From Brevipalpus yothersi (Eukaryota > Arthropoda > Arachnida > Trombidiformes > Tenuipalpidae): a stretch of 64,000 nucleotides of DNA. Below the pieces are notes generated by a model. The model was not told the DNA's origin and did no database searches. It saw only the letters and a program-made list of their open reading frames with translations. The stretch spans positions 9,413 to 73,412 of the forward strand of contig QZCP01000172.1 of NCBI GenBank assembly GCA_003956705.1. The letters run 5' to 3'. Positions within the stretch are counted from its first letter, which is position 1. Each line of letters opens with the position of its first letter. Both the position numbers and the translations under genes were made by a program. Positions 55,139-64,000 of the stretch are shown here, piece by piece.

Positions 55139-56989
55139 TCATTTGAAATCGGTACTAAGTTGTGCAGTAGATGTAGGTAACTCAGAGGCCTTAACCTCCA
55201 TTGGCTCCTGAATCACAGATTCAGTAACCAAAGACTCTGGTTTGTCGGCTGGAGTAGCCTCAGATACTTGTGAAGCTTTCTTCTCGACATTGGATCCACT
55301 TCTGATTGAGCTCATAGGATATAATCGGACTTTGTAATGGTAAGCTGTGGCTATACCAATTGACACAAGTATTATACATATAATCAGTAAGCTGAAAAAA
55401 GAATCATCTCCGGATTTCTCTAGAACGATGAAGAAAGTTTCTATCTGGTACATCCCTTGTTCAATTCCTATTATTCCCTCACTGATATTCACAATGCTTG
55501 TTGTGACCAGATAGCGACCATCCACATAATCCACTTCATTTAACCTAAATTCATCGATGATGACGTATGGAAATTCTCGAGCTTCCAAAATGAGTACATG
55601 AGATAATCCGATGCTCAGCTGAATCTTATCATTTGAAATTTTCTTCTTGGTAGCAGTAGCATTAGGATAGCAAGAAATTGGCTCATCAAAGCTGATGTCG
55701 CCCTTTTCAACACATTCAGATGAATTCCAAACACAATTGAAGCCTCCATAAAGAGTGCACAAAGAACATGATGGAAAGTGATGGCAATCAAGTAGTCTGG
55801 AGTCGTGTTCCATGCCATTTTCATCCCATCTTAAGAGAGAAAAATTGGTATAATTCCAGTAGATTGAGATGGATTTCCCAATGAAATCAGTTTCCACTTG
55901 AGAACAAATCATTTTTCCTGGTCCACATGTTTTGAGATCACATCTCACTTCCATATTGCCATCAATGTATCCCAGCATCCAAGCATTCAATTGAAAACCA
56001 ACCATATAAGTGTCTATGCTACTTGGATCTATGCGAGGTGCCAATTCGAAACATGGCTCAGATTCGTTGAAAAAGAAAAGGGGAATCACATCCTCACACA
56101 TCCTTGGATCATCGTTCCAAGGTACTTCGGATAGTCTCAGCATGTATCGGCCAAAATCCAAAAAATTTGAAGGAAATCGCTTCGATTCATTGCAAGTCCG
56201 GAGACCTTCATCAGATTTTCTTCTAGCATTGGTAAGCTTTAGTGCATAAAAAATTTTGGTTCCATCATCTTTCTCTTCTCGAGAATAGTACATTATCGGC
56301 TCAGGATATGAGGGTAAAAAGTATACCGAAGCATTTGATGTTGTATTCAGGAAGAAACACGATATAAAAGTTCCAGGGGCTCTTGGTGCTGTTGGATTCC
56401 CTATGAATCGCATGATGACCAGCGTTTTTCTAATAGTCTCAAAACAAACGTAAATATCACCATCCCATTCGAAAATTTGAATGTATTTCCATTTGAGACC
56501 TTTTTCAATATCTCCACCTATACTGACAATTTGAAGCAAATCCTCCACCAGAAATCCCTTTGCAAGGAAAAATTCTTTTCTCTCCTCTGTCACCTCATTG
56601 TAATAGGCAATTTCCCAGAATCCAACATAATCGATTGGTGCATAGAGACGATTAGTTTCCCGATCTGTCTTATTGTAGTTACATCCAATCAGGAAAGCAG
56701 TTTTCGGATTTCGAAATATAGCACATCCAGTATCTGGATTGATATACATGGCGGAAGTAATTAGGGCCTCATCTCGAGGAAGCAAGTCAAGACAGTAATC
56801 AAATTGTGATCTACGGTAACAAATAGTAGGATATGAATAATTTTCCGAGTCAATATAATCAATTCTTTCGATAACATCATTGAAGAGAACATCATGAAAT
56901 ACCTTTTGAAAACTAAATATTGGCCAGTGGGTGATAATGAGGATTGATAGAAATATAAGTTCACGAAGAGAAAGTTCAGACTGATTCAT
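55139..56989 (-). CDS. D3: type I membrane protein with PSI module
   Basis: Intronless. The start is chosen at 56989 (MNQSELSLRELIFLSIL), which puts the hydrophobic signal at about 10-26. An in-frame ATG at 57010 is possible. 616 residues from the chosen start. It has FNDVIERIDYID, YVCFETIRKTLVIMRF, YFLPSYPEPIMYYS, a PSI module at about 400-441 with CSLCTLYGGFNCVW, and a membrane span at about 530-553. The tail of about 65 residues is rich in Ser, Glu and Thr. A TATAAAG element lies at 57094-57100, 84 to 105 bp upstream of the two possible starts. Closest in layout to D2 and D4. Confidence 0.8.
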   Translation of the reverse strand: MNQSELSLRELIFLSILIITHWPIFSFQKVFHDVLFNDVIERIDYIDSENYSYPTICYRRSQFDYCLDLLPRDEALITSAMYINPDTGCAIFRNPKTAFLIGCNYNKTDRETNRLYAPIDYVGFWEIAYYNEVTEERKEFFLAKGFLVEDLLQIVSIGGDIEKGLKWKYIQIFEWDGDIYVCFETIRKTLVIMRFIGNPTAPRAPGTFISCFFLNTTSNASVYFLPSYPEPIMYYSREEKDDGTKIFYALKLTNARRKSDEGLRTCNESKRFPSNFLDFGRYMLRLSEVPWNDDPRMCEDVIPLFFFNESEPCFELAPRIDPSSIDTYMVGFQLNAWMLGYIDGNMEVRCDLKTCGPGKMICSQVETDFIGKSISIYWNYTNFSLLRWDENGMEHDSRLLDCHHFPSCSLCTLYGGFNCVWNSSECVEKGDISFDEPISCYPNATATKKKISNDKIQLSIGLSHVLILEAREFPYVIIDEFRLNEVDYVDGRYLVTTSIVNISEGIIGIEQGMYQIETFFIVLEKSGDDSFFSLLIICIILVSIGIATAYHYKVRLYPMSSIRSGSNVEKKASQVSEATPADKPESLVTESVIQEPMEVKASELPTSTAQLSTDFK

Positions 56990-57093
56990 ATTTTCACCCA
57001 GAAAATTCATGTAAAAATCGCTGAGAATTGGAATAAAATATGAGCTATGATCGTATAACAATTGTATCAAGTTGATTTAGAATCCTGAGGAAG

Positions 57094-57102
57094 CTTTATA
57101 TG
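57094..57102 (-). promoter_or_regulatory. TATA-like box of D3
   Basis: CATATAAAG on the minus strand upstream of the D3 start codons. Confidence 0.45.
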
Positions 57103-57782
57103 ATTTCTATTGGTATGAGAAAATTGTTCAAACAACAAATTCAAATAAACTATTCAACTATCGATATAATGTGCTTTATAATGATTAACTTCTAGAACCA
57201 TACTTCAGCTCAACAACATTCTACAACGAAAAAGTATCAAAAATTTTAGATGACGCTTATAAATTGACTTTTGAATGGCAGCCAGGATGAATTCTGATGC
57301 CTCTACCACTTCCAATAGAACTTACAAAATAAAGTTTCATAAAACTTCATCAACTCCATTGGAATGTTAGGCTTCATTAAAACTTTCTGCAACAGAGAGA
57401 TTCTCATCAAAAAACAAAGTCAATAAAAACCTCTGATTGACAATTGTGAGAAAAAATAAGGGAAAACTTTGTATCCATCAGAACTTCAGAAGTGGAACTT
57501 CTGATGTTCCACTAAAAAAGCTTACATAAAGTTGAAGATGAAGGGATAATTAGAAAAACTTTGAGCGATCTTTTGTCTACTTTAATTGAAAAATCTGGGC
57601 TACACTCAGTAGATTATCTCTCTATTTTTCTATTTCTTGACTAGAGAATATCTATCTGATTTATTTTTTCAGGAAAATTTCTGATTTCTTTTCGAAGTTC
57701 ATCCAACTCCTTTGAATCGGCTGGGATCATTCTAGTCTTTGCTAGGTCCTAATTGGAAAGCGAAATCAGATATTCTTCCAGC

Positions 57783-59476
57783 TTAATCCTCATCTTCATC
57801 TTCATACTCGAAATCATCTTTGTCCTCATCACCTCCATCATCATCACTTAATCGAACAGCAAAATAGAAAATCGTCACCATCGACATCAGAACCGCAACA
57901 ATGAACAAGATGATAACGATCGTTATCGATATATTCTCTTGTTGGTAATGAACGTATCCATTGAGTACAACCCACGTTCAATTCTTAATACTACTTCAGT
58001 TACATTGATATTGTTCATGACAAATCGATACATACCATCTTCGTATTCAACTTCCAAGATTCCAGAATCATTGAAAATTACAAAAGCTTTTTCACCAACT
58101 TTCGTATTGAGCTGATAGGGCAACGCGAAAGTGACCTCTATTTGGTTGAATTCAAGTTCTTTTTTTGTTGCCGTAACATTAGAGTAACATGAATCAATCA
58201 TATCTTCGGTATTGTTCATCTTCTCTGTGCATATTGGTGAATCCCACTGGCATTCGAGGCCTCCATAGAGTATGCAATGAGGACAAGAGCGATAATATTC
58301 ACACTCTAGAAGTCCAGAATCAATTCTTGAACCATTCATTGTCCATCGAACTAGAGAAAACTGTCTGGAATTCCAAAAGTTTGAAAGTATTTTATCAGGT
58401 TTATATTGCATCATCTGGATGGTACATGAGGCCAATTTCTCACCACAATCATTGAGAATACATCGGACATCAATATCGTCTATGATATAAGAAAGTACTT
58501 TTGCCTCCAAATCTCCACTGATTGCATATACATCGATACTGGAAATGGAAACATTCGATTCAAGTTCGAAGCATGGAGTGGATTCATTGAAATAAAAAAG
58601 TGGAATATCCATTTGACAGTTTTCAGATTGATTCCAGAACTCTTGGGAAAGATTGTGGATGTAGGGTGTGAGCTTCAAAAAATTCTGCGGATAATGGCCA
58701 GTACTTTTACATATTCTGATACCATCTTCAGATTTCTTGATGAAATCGTCCAATTTTATAGCATTGAAAACTTCGAAACTTTCATTTTTACGGTGAGAGT
58801 AGTAAATAGTTGGCTCAAAATAGTAAGGTAGGAAGAATACAGATGAATCTGGATCTGCCTCAATGTAGAAGCTTGAAATATACGTTCCATAGGCTTTCGA
58901 ATTTTTTTTAGAAGGAGGCTTCAAGCGAATGACAACCAAAGTTTTTCCATTCGTTTCGAAGCAAATGAAGAGATCTTTTTTCCATTTGAATCTTTGCAAA
59001 AATTTCCACTTTTGATTTATAGAAATTGATTGATCGATGAATATTTTCTCATTAAATTCCCTTCCAATTATCATGCCCGTTAAAAGAGTGAAACTTATAT
59101 TCTCTACCGCAGGCTCATCGACATGACCAAATCCCCAGATTCCAGATTTATCCATTGGACCATAATACAAATCTTGCCACAAGGGAGTGTTCTCTAAGGT
59201 ATTGAAACAACCTGGAGATGCATAAATAAAATCCAAATTCTCTTGAATCCTACAGCTCATTGAATTTTTGATAAAGATTATCCTAAAATCTAGATCTTCT
59301 CCTGGTTGCGTTACAATACTTTGTTTGGATCCACCATAAATGATGCGAGCTGTTCCATTGTCATCATGAATGATATTTTTCACTCGCGCAACTACATCAT
59401 TAAAATTGACAAGATTATTTCGACGATGGGAAATTAATAGCTGGCAAATGCTCAAAATTATAAAAAAATACCGCAT
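57783..59476 (-). pseudogene. D4: PSI-module protein with frameshift before its membrane span
   Basis: An open frame from 59476 (MRYFFIILSICQLLI signal) encodes 517 residues with VNFNDVVARV, FICFETNGKTLVVIRLK, a PSI module at about 389-429 (CPHCILYGGLECQW) and the conserved stalk end GLYSMDTFI. It then stops at 57923. The next frame immediately supplies the missing parts, a membrane span (ITIVIILFIVAVLMSMV) and an acidic tail (DDDGGDEDKDDFEYEDED), ending at 57783. So one indel in about 57923-57960 separates ectodomain and anchor. As read, the product would be secreted. It may be a recent null allele, an assembly error or a real soluble form. The rest of the frame shows no decay. Confidence 0.75.
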
Positions 59477-60045
59477 AAATAATGTAATTTGATTGTAATT
59501 GGAATATTTTCATGGTAAAAGGATGAAGTAAGAAGTGAACATCGTTATTGTAAAGTGAAATAATGCCATATACCTTCAACAATTGATTGAATTTCTGAAG
59601 AATCCTGAAATGAGCTGATATTTGGACAAAATTTTGGGTTGACTAAGTGGTCAAATTTTCTTCTCAGAACTTAAGCCTCAGATTCAACATTTAGCGATAA
59701 GTTAAGCATTTCGCTAGGAAATCAGCTCTGAATCATTCGTAAGAACGGCCGAAACAGTAATTCGTCTTCATACTTATTTTGTTTCGATGTGACAGAATAG
59801 CTCTCAAGCAATTTCGATCCGAAAAAACCAAGTAATAAACCAGTGATCGGGAAGAAGCTGGAAAAACTTTTAAAAAGTTTTTCAGTTCACCTTTTTCCGA
59901 AAAAGGTGAGCCGTTAGATTTGGAAAAAATCTAAAAAATTAATTTGGTTGTTGTGTGATGCTTGGAGACAGTTCTGACAGTTTGAAACTTTTTAACATAG
60001 CTCTTCTCTCATTGTAGCTTCGAGGCTACAATATGCATATCCATA
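59477..60045. other. Intergenic, with two adjacent hairpins
   Basis: AT-rich DNA without genes. The two 23-nt palindromes at 59861-59883 and 59887-59909 are listed separately. They sit just before the transposase remnant. Confidence 0.4.
59861..59909. repeat. Two adjacent perfect hairpins
   Basis: GAAAAACTTTT-A-AAAAGTTTTTC (11-bp arms) is followed three bases later by TCACCTTTTT-CCG-AAAAAGGTGA (10-bp arms). They could be the end of the neighbouring dead transposon or a transcription-related hairpin. Confidence 0.8.
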
Positions 60046-61058
60046 GTGAAACTTCTGGTTGCCTTTGATGTGAGATTGAGTCTCGAACGAGATCCACAGG
60101 GCATGGTCAATTTTATCCAATTCATGCTGATTCGACTATCAATCGAACTCAGTCAGATGTATTGCGAACTCGACGTCAAATTGATTCGGGACGATTTTCA
60201 TCCAGATAAAGAGGCGTTGGCTCAGGATTCCCTGCTCTCGAGGAATTCGATGGCTTTGATCAGATAAAAAGTGTTCTGCGTGAATATATGCACATTGTAC
60301 CGCTTGGAATCGTCAAACACTTTTTAATTGATCTCATTAATGGTGGTGAGTTACCACAGAATGGTCCAATTTCATCGTTTTCTGAAACTAGATGGCGAAT
60401 AGATGAAATTTTCGATGGGATCAGATCAGTTTCCTCTTTTACACGAAGACCAATAAATTTAACTGATCTGGCAAACTACAAGGCATCTGAATTCGATAAC
60501 TTCTTATTTTATTAGTCTCTGGTGATACTGCCCGAGATTCTCAATCAAGAATTTGCTCTTCATTTTTTTCTCCTTTCGAATTCAATGTTCACTTTTCTGT
60601 CAGAAAGTTCTTCAGAACAAGATCTCCTTGGAGCAAGAGAAGAACTTGAAGCTTTTCAATCTCTATTCGTGCAATTAGGTTATCAAGAGAAGACTTTTAG
60701 ATATAATTTGCACGCCTCAAAACACATACCTGGAGACAGAAGAAATTTTGGCCCTTTGAAATATTTGAATGCATACAAGTATGAAAGTTTTCTAGGTTTT
60801 TTGAAGAGTCTCACGAAAGGCGTTCATTTCCAGGCTGAAGAGTTAGCAATTAAAACTCAAATGATAATCATCTTGAATGCCTGGAGAATGAAAAATTCAG
60901 AGAGAGCACCTGAGTTAGCAAAAAAAATTGATCAGCCAAGATCTCATGATTACTCTAGTATCAAAATAGAAGCAAAACTTGATGGCTCTCCAGTTAATCA
61001 TCCTTTTGTGTTGAATTTTTCAAAAGGCTTACTAAGATCAGTTAATGATACTCGATAA
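60046..61058 (+). pseudogene. Dead DUF4218-type transposase
   Basis: The frame from about 60240 to 61058 reads YMHIVPLGIVKHFL, then a Pro-Ile-Asn-Leu/YKASEFDNFLFY block, then FALHFFLLSNSM, FRYNLHASKHIPGD and YKYESFLGFLKSL. This is the typical order of the DUF4218-like region of animal and plant DNA transposases (CACTA-like and related). A TAG at 60513 interrupts it and the upstream part (60046-60267) is in another frame. No terminal repeats were identified. Confidence 0.7.
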
Positions 61059-62057
61059 TCCAAATTCAATGACAGTTTTTTCGAATTTAGAGGCAATTTT
61101 TATCGTTTCCATTGGCTAGTTGAAAAAACTCAAAGTCTCAAGCTTGTTTCTGAGAAATTAACTATAATTAAGCCATTTTAATCTTCATCCAATCTGATTG
61201 GACAAACGGTTACGCTTCGTTACGCGTTTATAGCGAAACCAACCAAAAATTTGAATTGGTCAGTTTCTCTTAAGAGATGAAAAAATTATTTTCTCATTCT
61301 CTTGGCGATAAACTTTTCCTTTCCAAATAATAAATCATTGTGAGTGATTAAAAATTCATCGATTGATCGTGACCATTGCCAAATAGAAATTAAAAAGAAT
61401 GAGGTAAATATCTAACAATCATTTAACTATTGATACGCCCTGTTATGACAATTTTATGTGTTGAGTTTATGTATCAAATCAATTTCTCGAAGTCAAACAT
61501 TTCACCACATCGGAAAAGATTCATGCCATATACTCTCCCCAAGGAAACTGAGTTCTCAGATTCTCCATGAGTTGTTTCGACTTCGTAATCTAGTTTAAAT
61601 CGAAAGAACAACAATCAAAAGCTCAAATGAGATTGAGGTTGAGTATAGCTTCAGACAGAGAATGAAAGAATCAGAAAGATGAGATTTTACAGAGAACAGA
61701 AGCCTCTCAGTCCTGAAATTGACGTGGAGAGAGCCCTCAAGAGTGCAGTCAATCGATATTTTCTGTATGATCTACATGTGATGAATATTTGGCTGCCTGA
61801 ACTACCGGTAGTTGGGCTACTGAATTATAAGCAAATTCGTTGCTGGCTATTAACTGGGCTGCAAATTAGAGGCGTGCGATGGGTGAGAAAAAAACCATCG
61901 AACCGACTTTTGATGGCTGGAAAGAACAATCGCAGAAAAATCGAATGTCTTACAAAAATTTTTTCTCAGAATCTATTCATAAGCCTCAGAAAAATCATTG
62001 AATTTGAAGGCACTTGAAATTTGTAGAAAATTGACAATATAGGAGAGAAATACAAAA
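61059..62057. other. Interval between transposon remnants
   Basis: Contains an open frame at 61679-62017 (112 codons, with ALKSAVNRYFLYDLHV and a basic C-terminal half) that I do not recognise. It may be further transposon debris. Otherwise AT-rich unique DNA. Confidence 0.35.
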
Positions 62058-63352
62058 TTAGAGAGAAGATATCAACTCAGCTGGAAGAGAGAACATTATG
62101 AGAAGCTCTCCAACGCGTTTTGGAGATAATGTTGATCTTTTTTTGCTCAGAACATCACCAGCTTTGAAAAAAAGTCGCTCTGAAGGTACAGACGTTGCTG
62201 GGACAATCGGGTGTTTGAGCGCTAGCTTCGTTAACTCACCTTCCCTAGGAAAATTATTCACCCAAAAAAGAAGGGGATCGATTGATAAGGGAGATAATTA
62301 GAACCAAGATAATTGCTAAAATCGAACGAAAAGTTTGGTTTTGGTTTACTTTCTTTCACTCTTCGAAAGGTAAAAATATCATTAATATCAGGTGAAGTTC
62401 GATGAAGAGTTGCAGATCTAGTCATGAGAGGTCTGGAAGCTCTCAAATGAGTATCAGTTTTTTTAACAACATCAGCAGCAACTATGATGGATTGAAAGTC
62501 ATAATTCTTGAATCTAGGGTCCAAAATCGTAGCTCTATTGTAAAGTTCAATAGATTCAATATGGACGAATCTCAAATTCAAATCTCTCAAGTATACTAAC
62601 TAAACTCTTAGTTTCGTCATAAACGGGCTTGATACTTTCCAGGGCAATTTTGATCAAGTTTGTGATTGGAATAATCTGACTGATGGAAGGATGTGAGCTA
62701 GTGGATAATCTGTTCGTTACATCATAGAATGGCTTGAAAACTGTCTGAACTTCAGCAAGAATTTTAAGAGATGAATTTGGGATCATATCCTTGTCACTAT
62801 CAAGCCTACTCAATGCCTTTGAAACAGGCTCACGAAGCAGGAGGAATCTTCCCACCATCATGTAAGTAGAATTCCATCTTGTTGGAACGTCTTGGATAAG
62901 CTTCAGAGGATTTTCTTGCAGCTCTTTCAGAACTGTGGTTGCTTTCGCACTATGGTGGAAAAAAGTTACAATATCTTTCACTTTTTGAACCATTTCGGCA
63001 ATTTCCTCACATTCTTTGATAGCCTTTTGACAATGAAATTCAAAGAATGGGCAAAACACGATGCATGTTTCCCTGATCTAATTAACAGATTGATTGCATC
63101 CATAATGTTCTTAGCATTATCCATAACACATGCAGCAATCTTCGACTTCTCGATTTCCCAAGACTCTATGATTGAGGTGAAAATCTGACAGAGGTTTTCA
63201 GCTGTATGAGTTTCGCTGAACATCAGGCGAGCGATGCTGTAAGATTCAATCGATTTACCATTGAAGCTATGAGCTGTAATACCAAGGTACTGGTTGTTCG
63301 TATACTGATGTGTCCAGTCAGCAGTCAGAGCAATATCCGGAAAAGTTCTCAA
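62058..63352 (-). pseudogene. Dead hAT-superfamily transposase
   Basis: Four overlapping minus-strand frames carry successive parts of a hAT (ZBED/hobo-like) transposase. At 62978-63352 are ALTADWTHQYTNNQYLGITA and CFAHSLNFIV. At 62556-63059 is VPTRWNSTYMM. At 62258-62590 is ATILDPRFK. At 62058-62261 is the C-terminal dimerisation motif PATSVPSERLFFKAG with KKRSTLSPKRV. Frame changes near 63000, 62570 and 62260 show that it is dead. The N-terminal BED zinc finger and the terminal inverted repeats are not visible. Confidence 0.85.
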
Positions 63353-63384
63353 CTTGTCGATGATGAACGCTTTGGCACCAAAAA

Positions 63385-63770
63385 TACCTTATCTTATCTT
63401 ATCGATCATGAGAGATAAAATAATTTTATCAGTATCTTGGGGTCACGCCCAGTTTTTCTGCAAATGGATAAGTTGATTTTTGATCAACTTGTACCTAGGA
63501 TTGATACATGAGAAATACCTTATCTTATCTCATCAATCATGAGAGATAAGAAAATCTTATCAGTATTTTGGACTCCCACCAGATTTTTTTGTGGGAGGAA
63601 GATAATGATTTTTGACCAAGTTGTACCCGGGTCTCCTACGAGATGTGTATGCAGTCTTATCTTATCGGTTGTGAGAGATATGATAATGTTATCACCATCT
63701 TGGGGTCAGACCTTGTTTTTCCAGAAAGTAATAAATCCATTTTTCATAATCTTATCACACTCCAAATATC
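63385..63770. repeat. Diverged tandem repeats of about 131-139 bp, partly palindromic
   Basis: Three head-to-tail units begin near 63385, 63516 and 63655 with ACCTTATCTTAT or similar. They share GAGAGATAA, TTATCAGTATCTTGGGGTCA and TTTTTGATCAACTTGTACC-type blocks. Each unit contains an inverted pair such as CTTATCTC...GAGATAAG. They interrupt the place where the start of the hAT gene should be. Confidence 0.75.
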
Positions 63771-64000
63771 ATGTTAACTTCTCATCTTATCACATTTTTG
63801 GTAAGAATTCAAATGATACCATTCTCATGGCGATATGACTACCTGTTTTCGAGATAGCGAGAATGAAGGGAATGGCTTTATCTCAGGAAGTATGAGTCAC
63901 ACAGAGTTCTAACTTCATTTTTTGGTCTCATCACACTCGATAACATATGATAAGAGAGTTTCATCGAAATCTGAGCATGGGCAGTTTTCCCATAGAGAAT
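63771..64000. other. Right end of window
   Basis: No feature is supported. It contains further TTATCAC/TGATAAG motifs that may be decayed outer units of the same repeat. Confidence 0.3.

Noticed and set aside
1..64000. tRNA, rRNA and CRISPR-like arrays
   Set aside because: I saw no cloverleaf, rRNA or spaced direct-repeat pattern. The regular arrays are dinucleotide microsatellites or the 131-139-bp units near the right end.

Overview
The window is nuclear DNA of a metazoan. It holds recognisable animal housekeeping and developmental genes (mitochondrial arginyl-tRNA synthetase, RNA polymerase I/III subunit AC19, the first exons of a slit-like LRR gene), short spliceosomal introns of mostly 55-110 nt, AT-rich intergenic DNA and many long (GA)n/(CT)n microsatellites. 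An arthropod, possibly a mite, fits, but nothing in the sequence settles the lineage.

Layout. 1-14180: gene-poor, microsatellite-rich DNA containing the first two exons of a slit-like gene on the minus strand, joined by a 5-kb intron. 14702-17340: a compact tail-to-tail pair, RARS2-like (+, six exons) and POLR1D-like (-, three exons). 18060-28000: the first part of a multi-family cluster, with D1 (a type I membrane protein with a PSI domain), A1, B1, C1 and A2 (small secreted proteins). 29062-42823: a complete 13.8-kb Ty3/gypsy-type LTR retrotransposon with 633-bp LTRs differing at 3 positions, a TTAT target-site duplication, a gag-pol frame of 1809 codons and about 6 kb of extra 3' reading frames. 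43748-51900: a second, partly duplicated copy of the A/C region plus B2, C4 and several dead C copies. 52769-59476: three more D genes in tandem. 60046-64000: dead DNA transposons (a DUF4218-type transposase and a hAT transposase) and diverged tandem repeats.

The most interesting host feature is the cluster at 18-59 kb. It mixes four families: D (intronless, about 620-710 aa, signal peptide, large ectodomain, PSI module, one membrane span, divergent tails) and A, B and C (166-336 aa, secreted). A, B and C share one gene plan: a signal-peptide exon ending in phase 1, a middle exon carrying one cysteine and ending in phase 2, and a last exon carrying a second cysteine. They look like diverged descendants of one gene. 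B and C sit head to head twice, and each B/C interval contains a large foldback hairpin. I do not recognise A, B or C from any known family. A ligand/receptor-like module is a reasonable but unproven guess.

The retrotransposon also stands out. Downstream of integrase it carries a Cys/His-rich RING/TRAF-like region, a domain resembling REX-type DEDDh 3'-5' exonucleases with most catalytic acids replaced, a UIM-like motif and a Lys-rich tail, spread over two frames and interrupted by stops.
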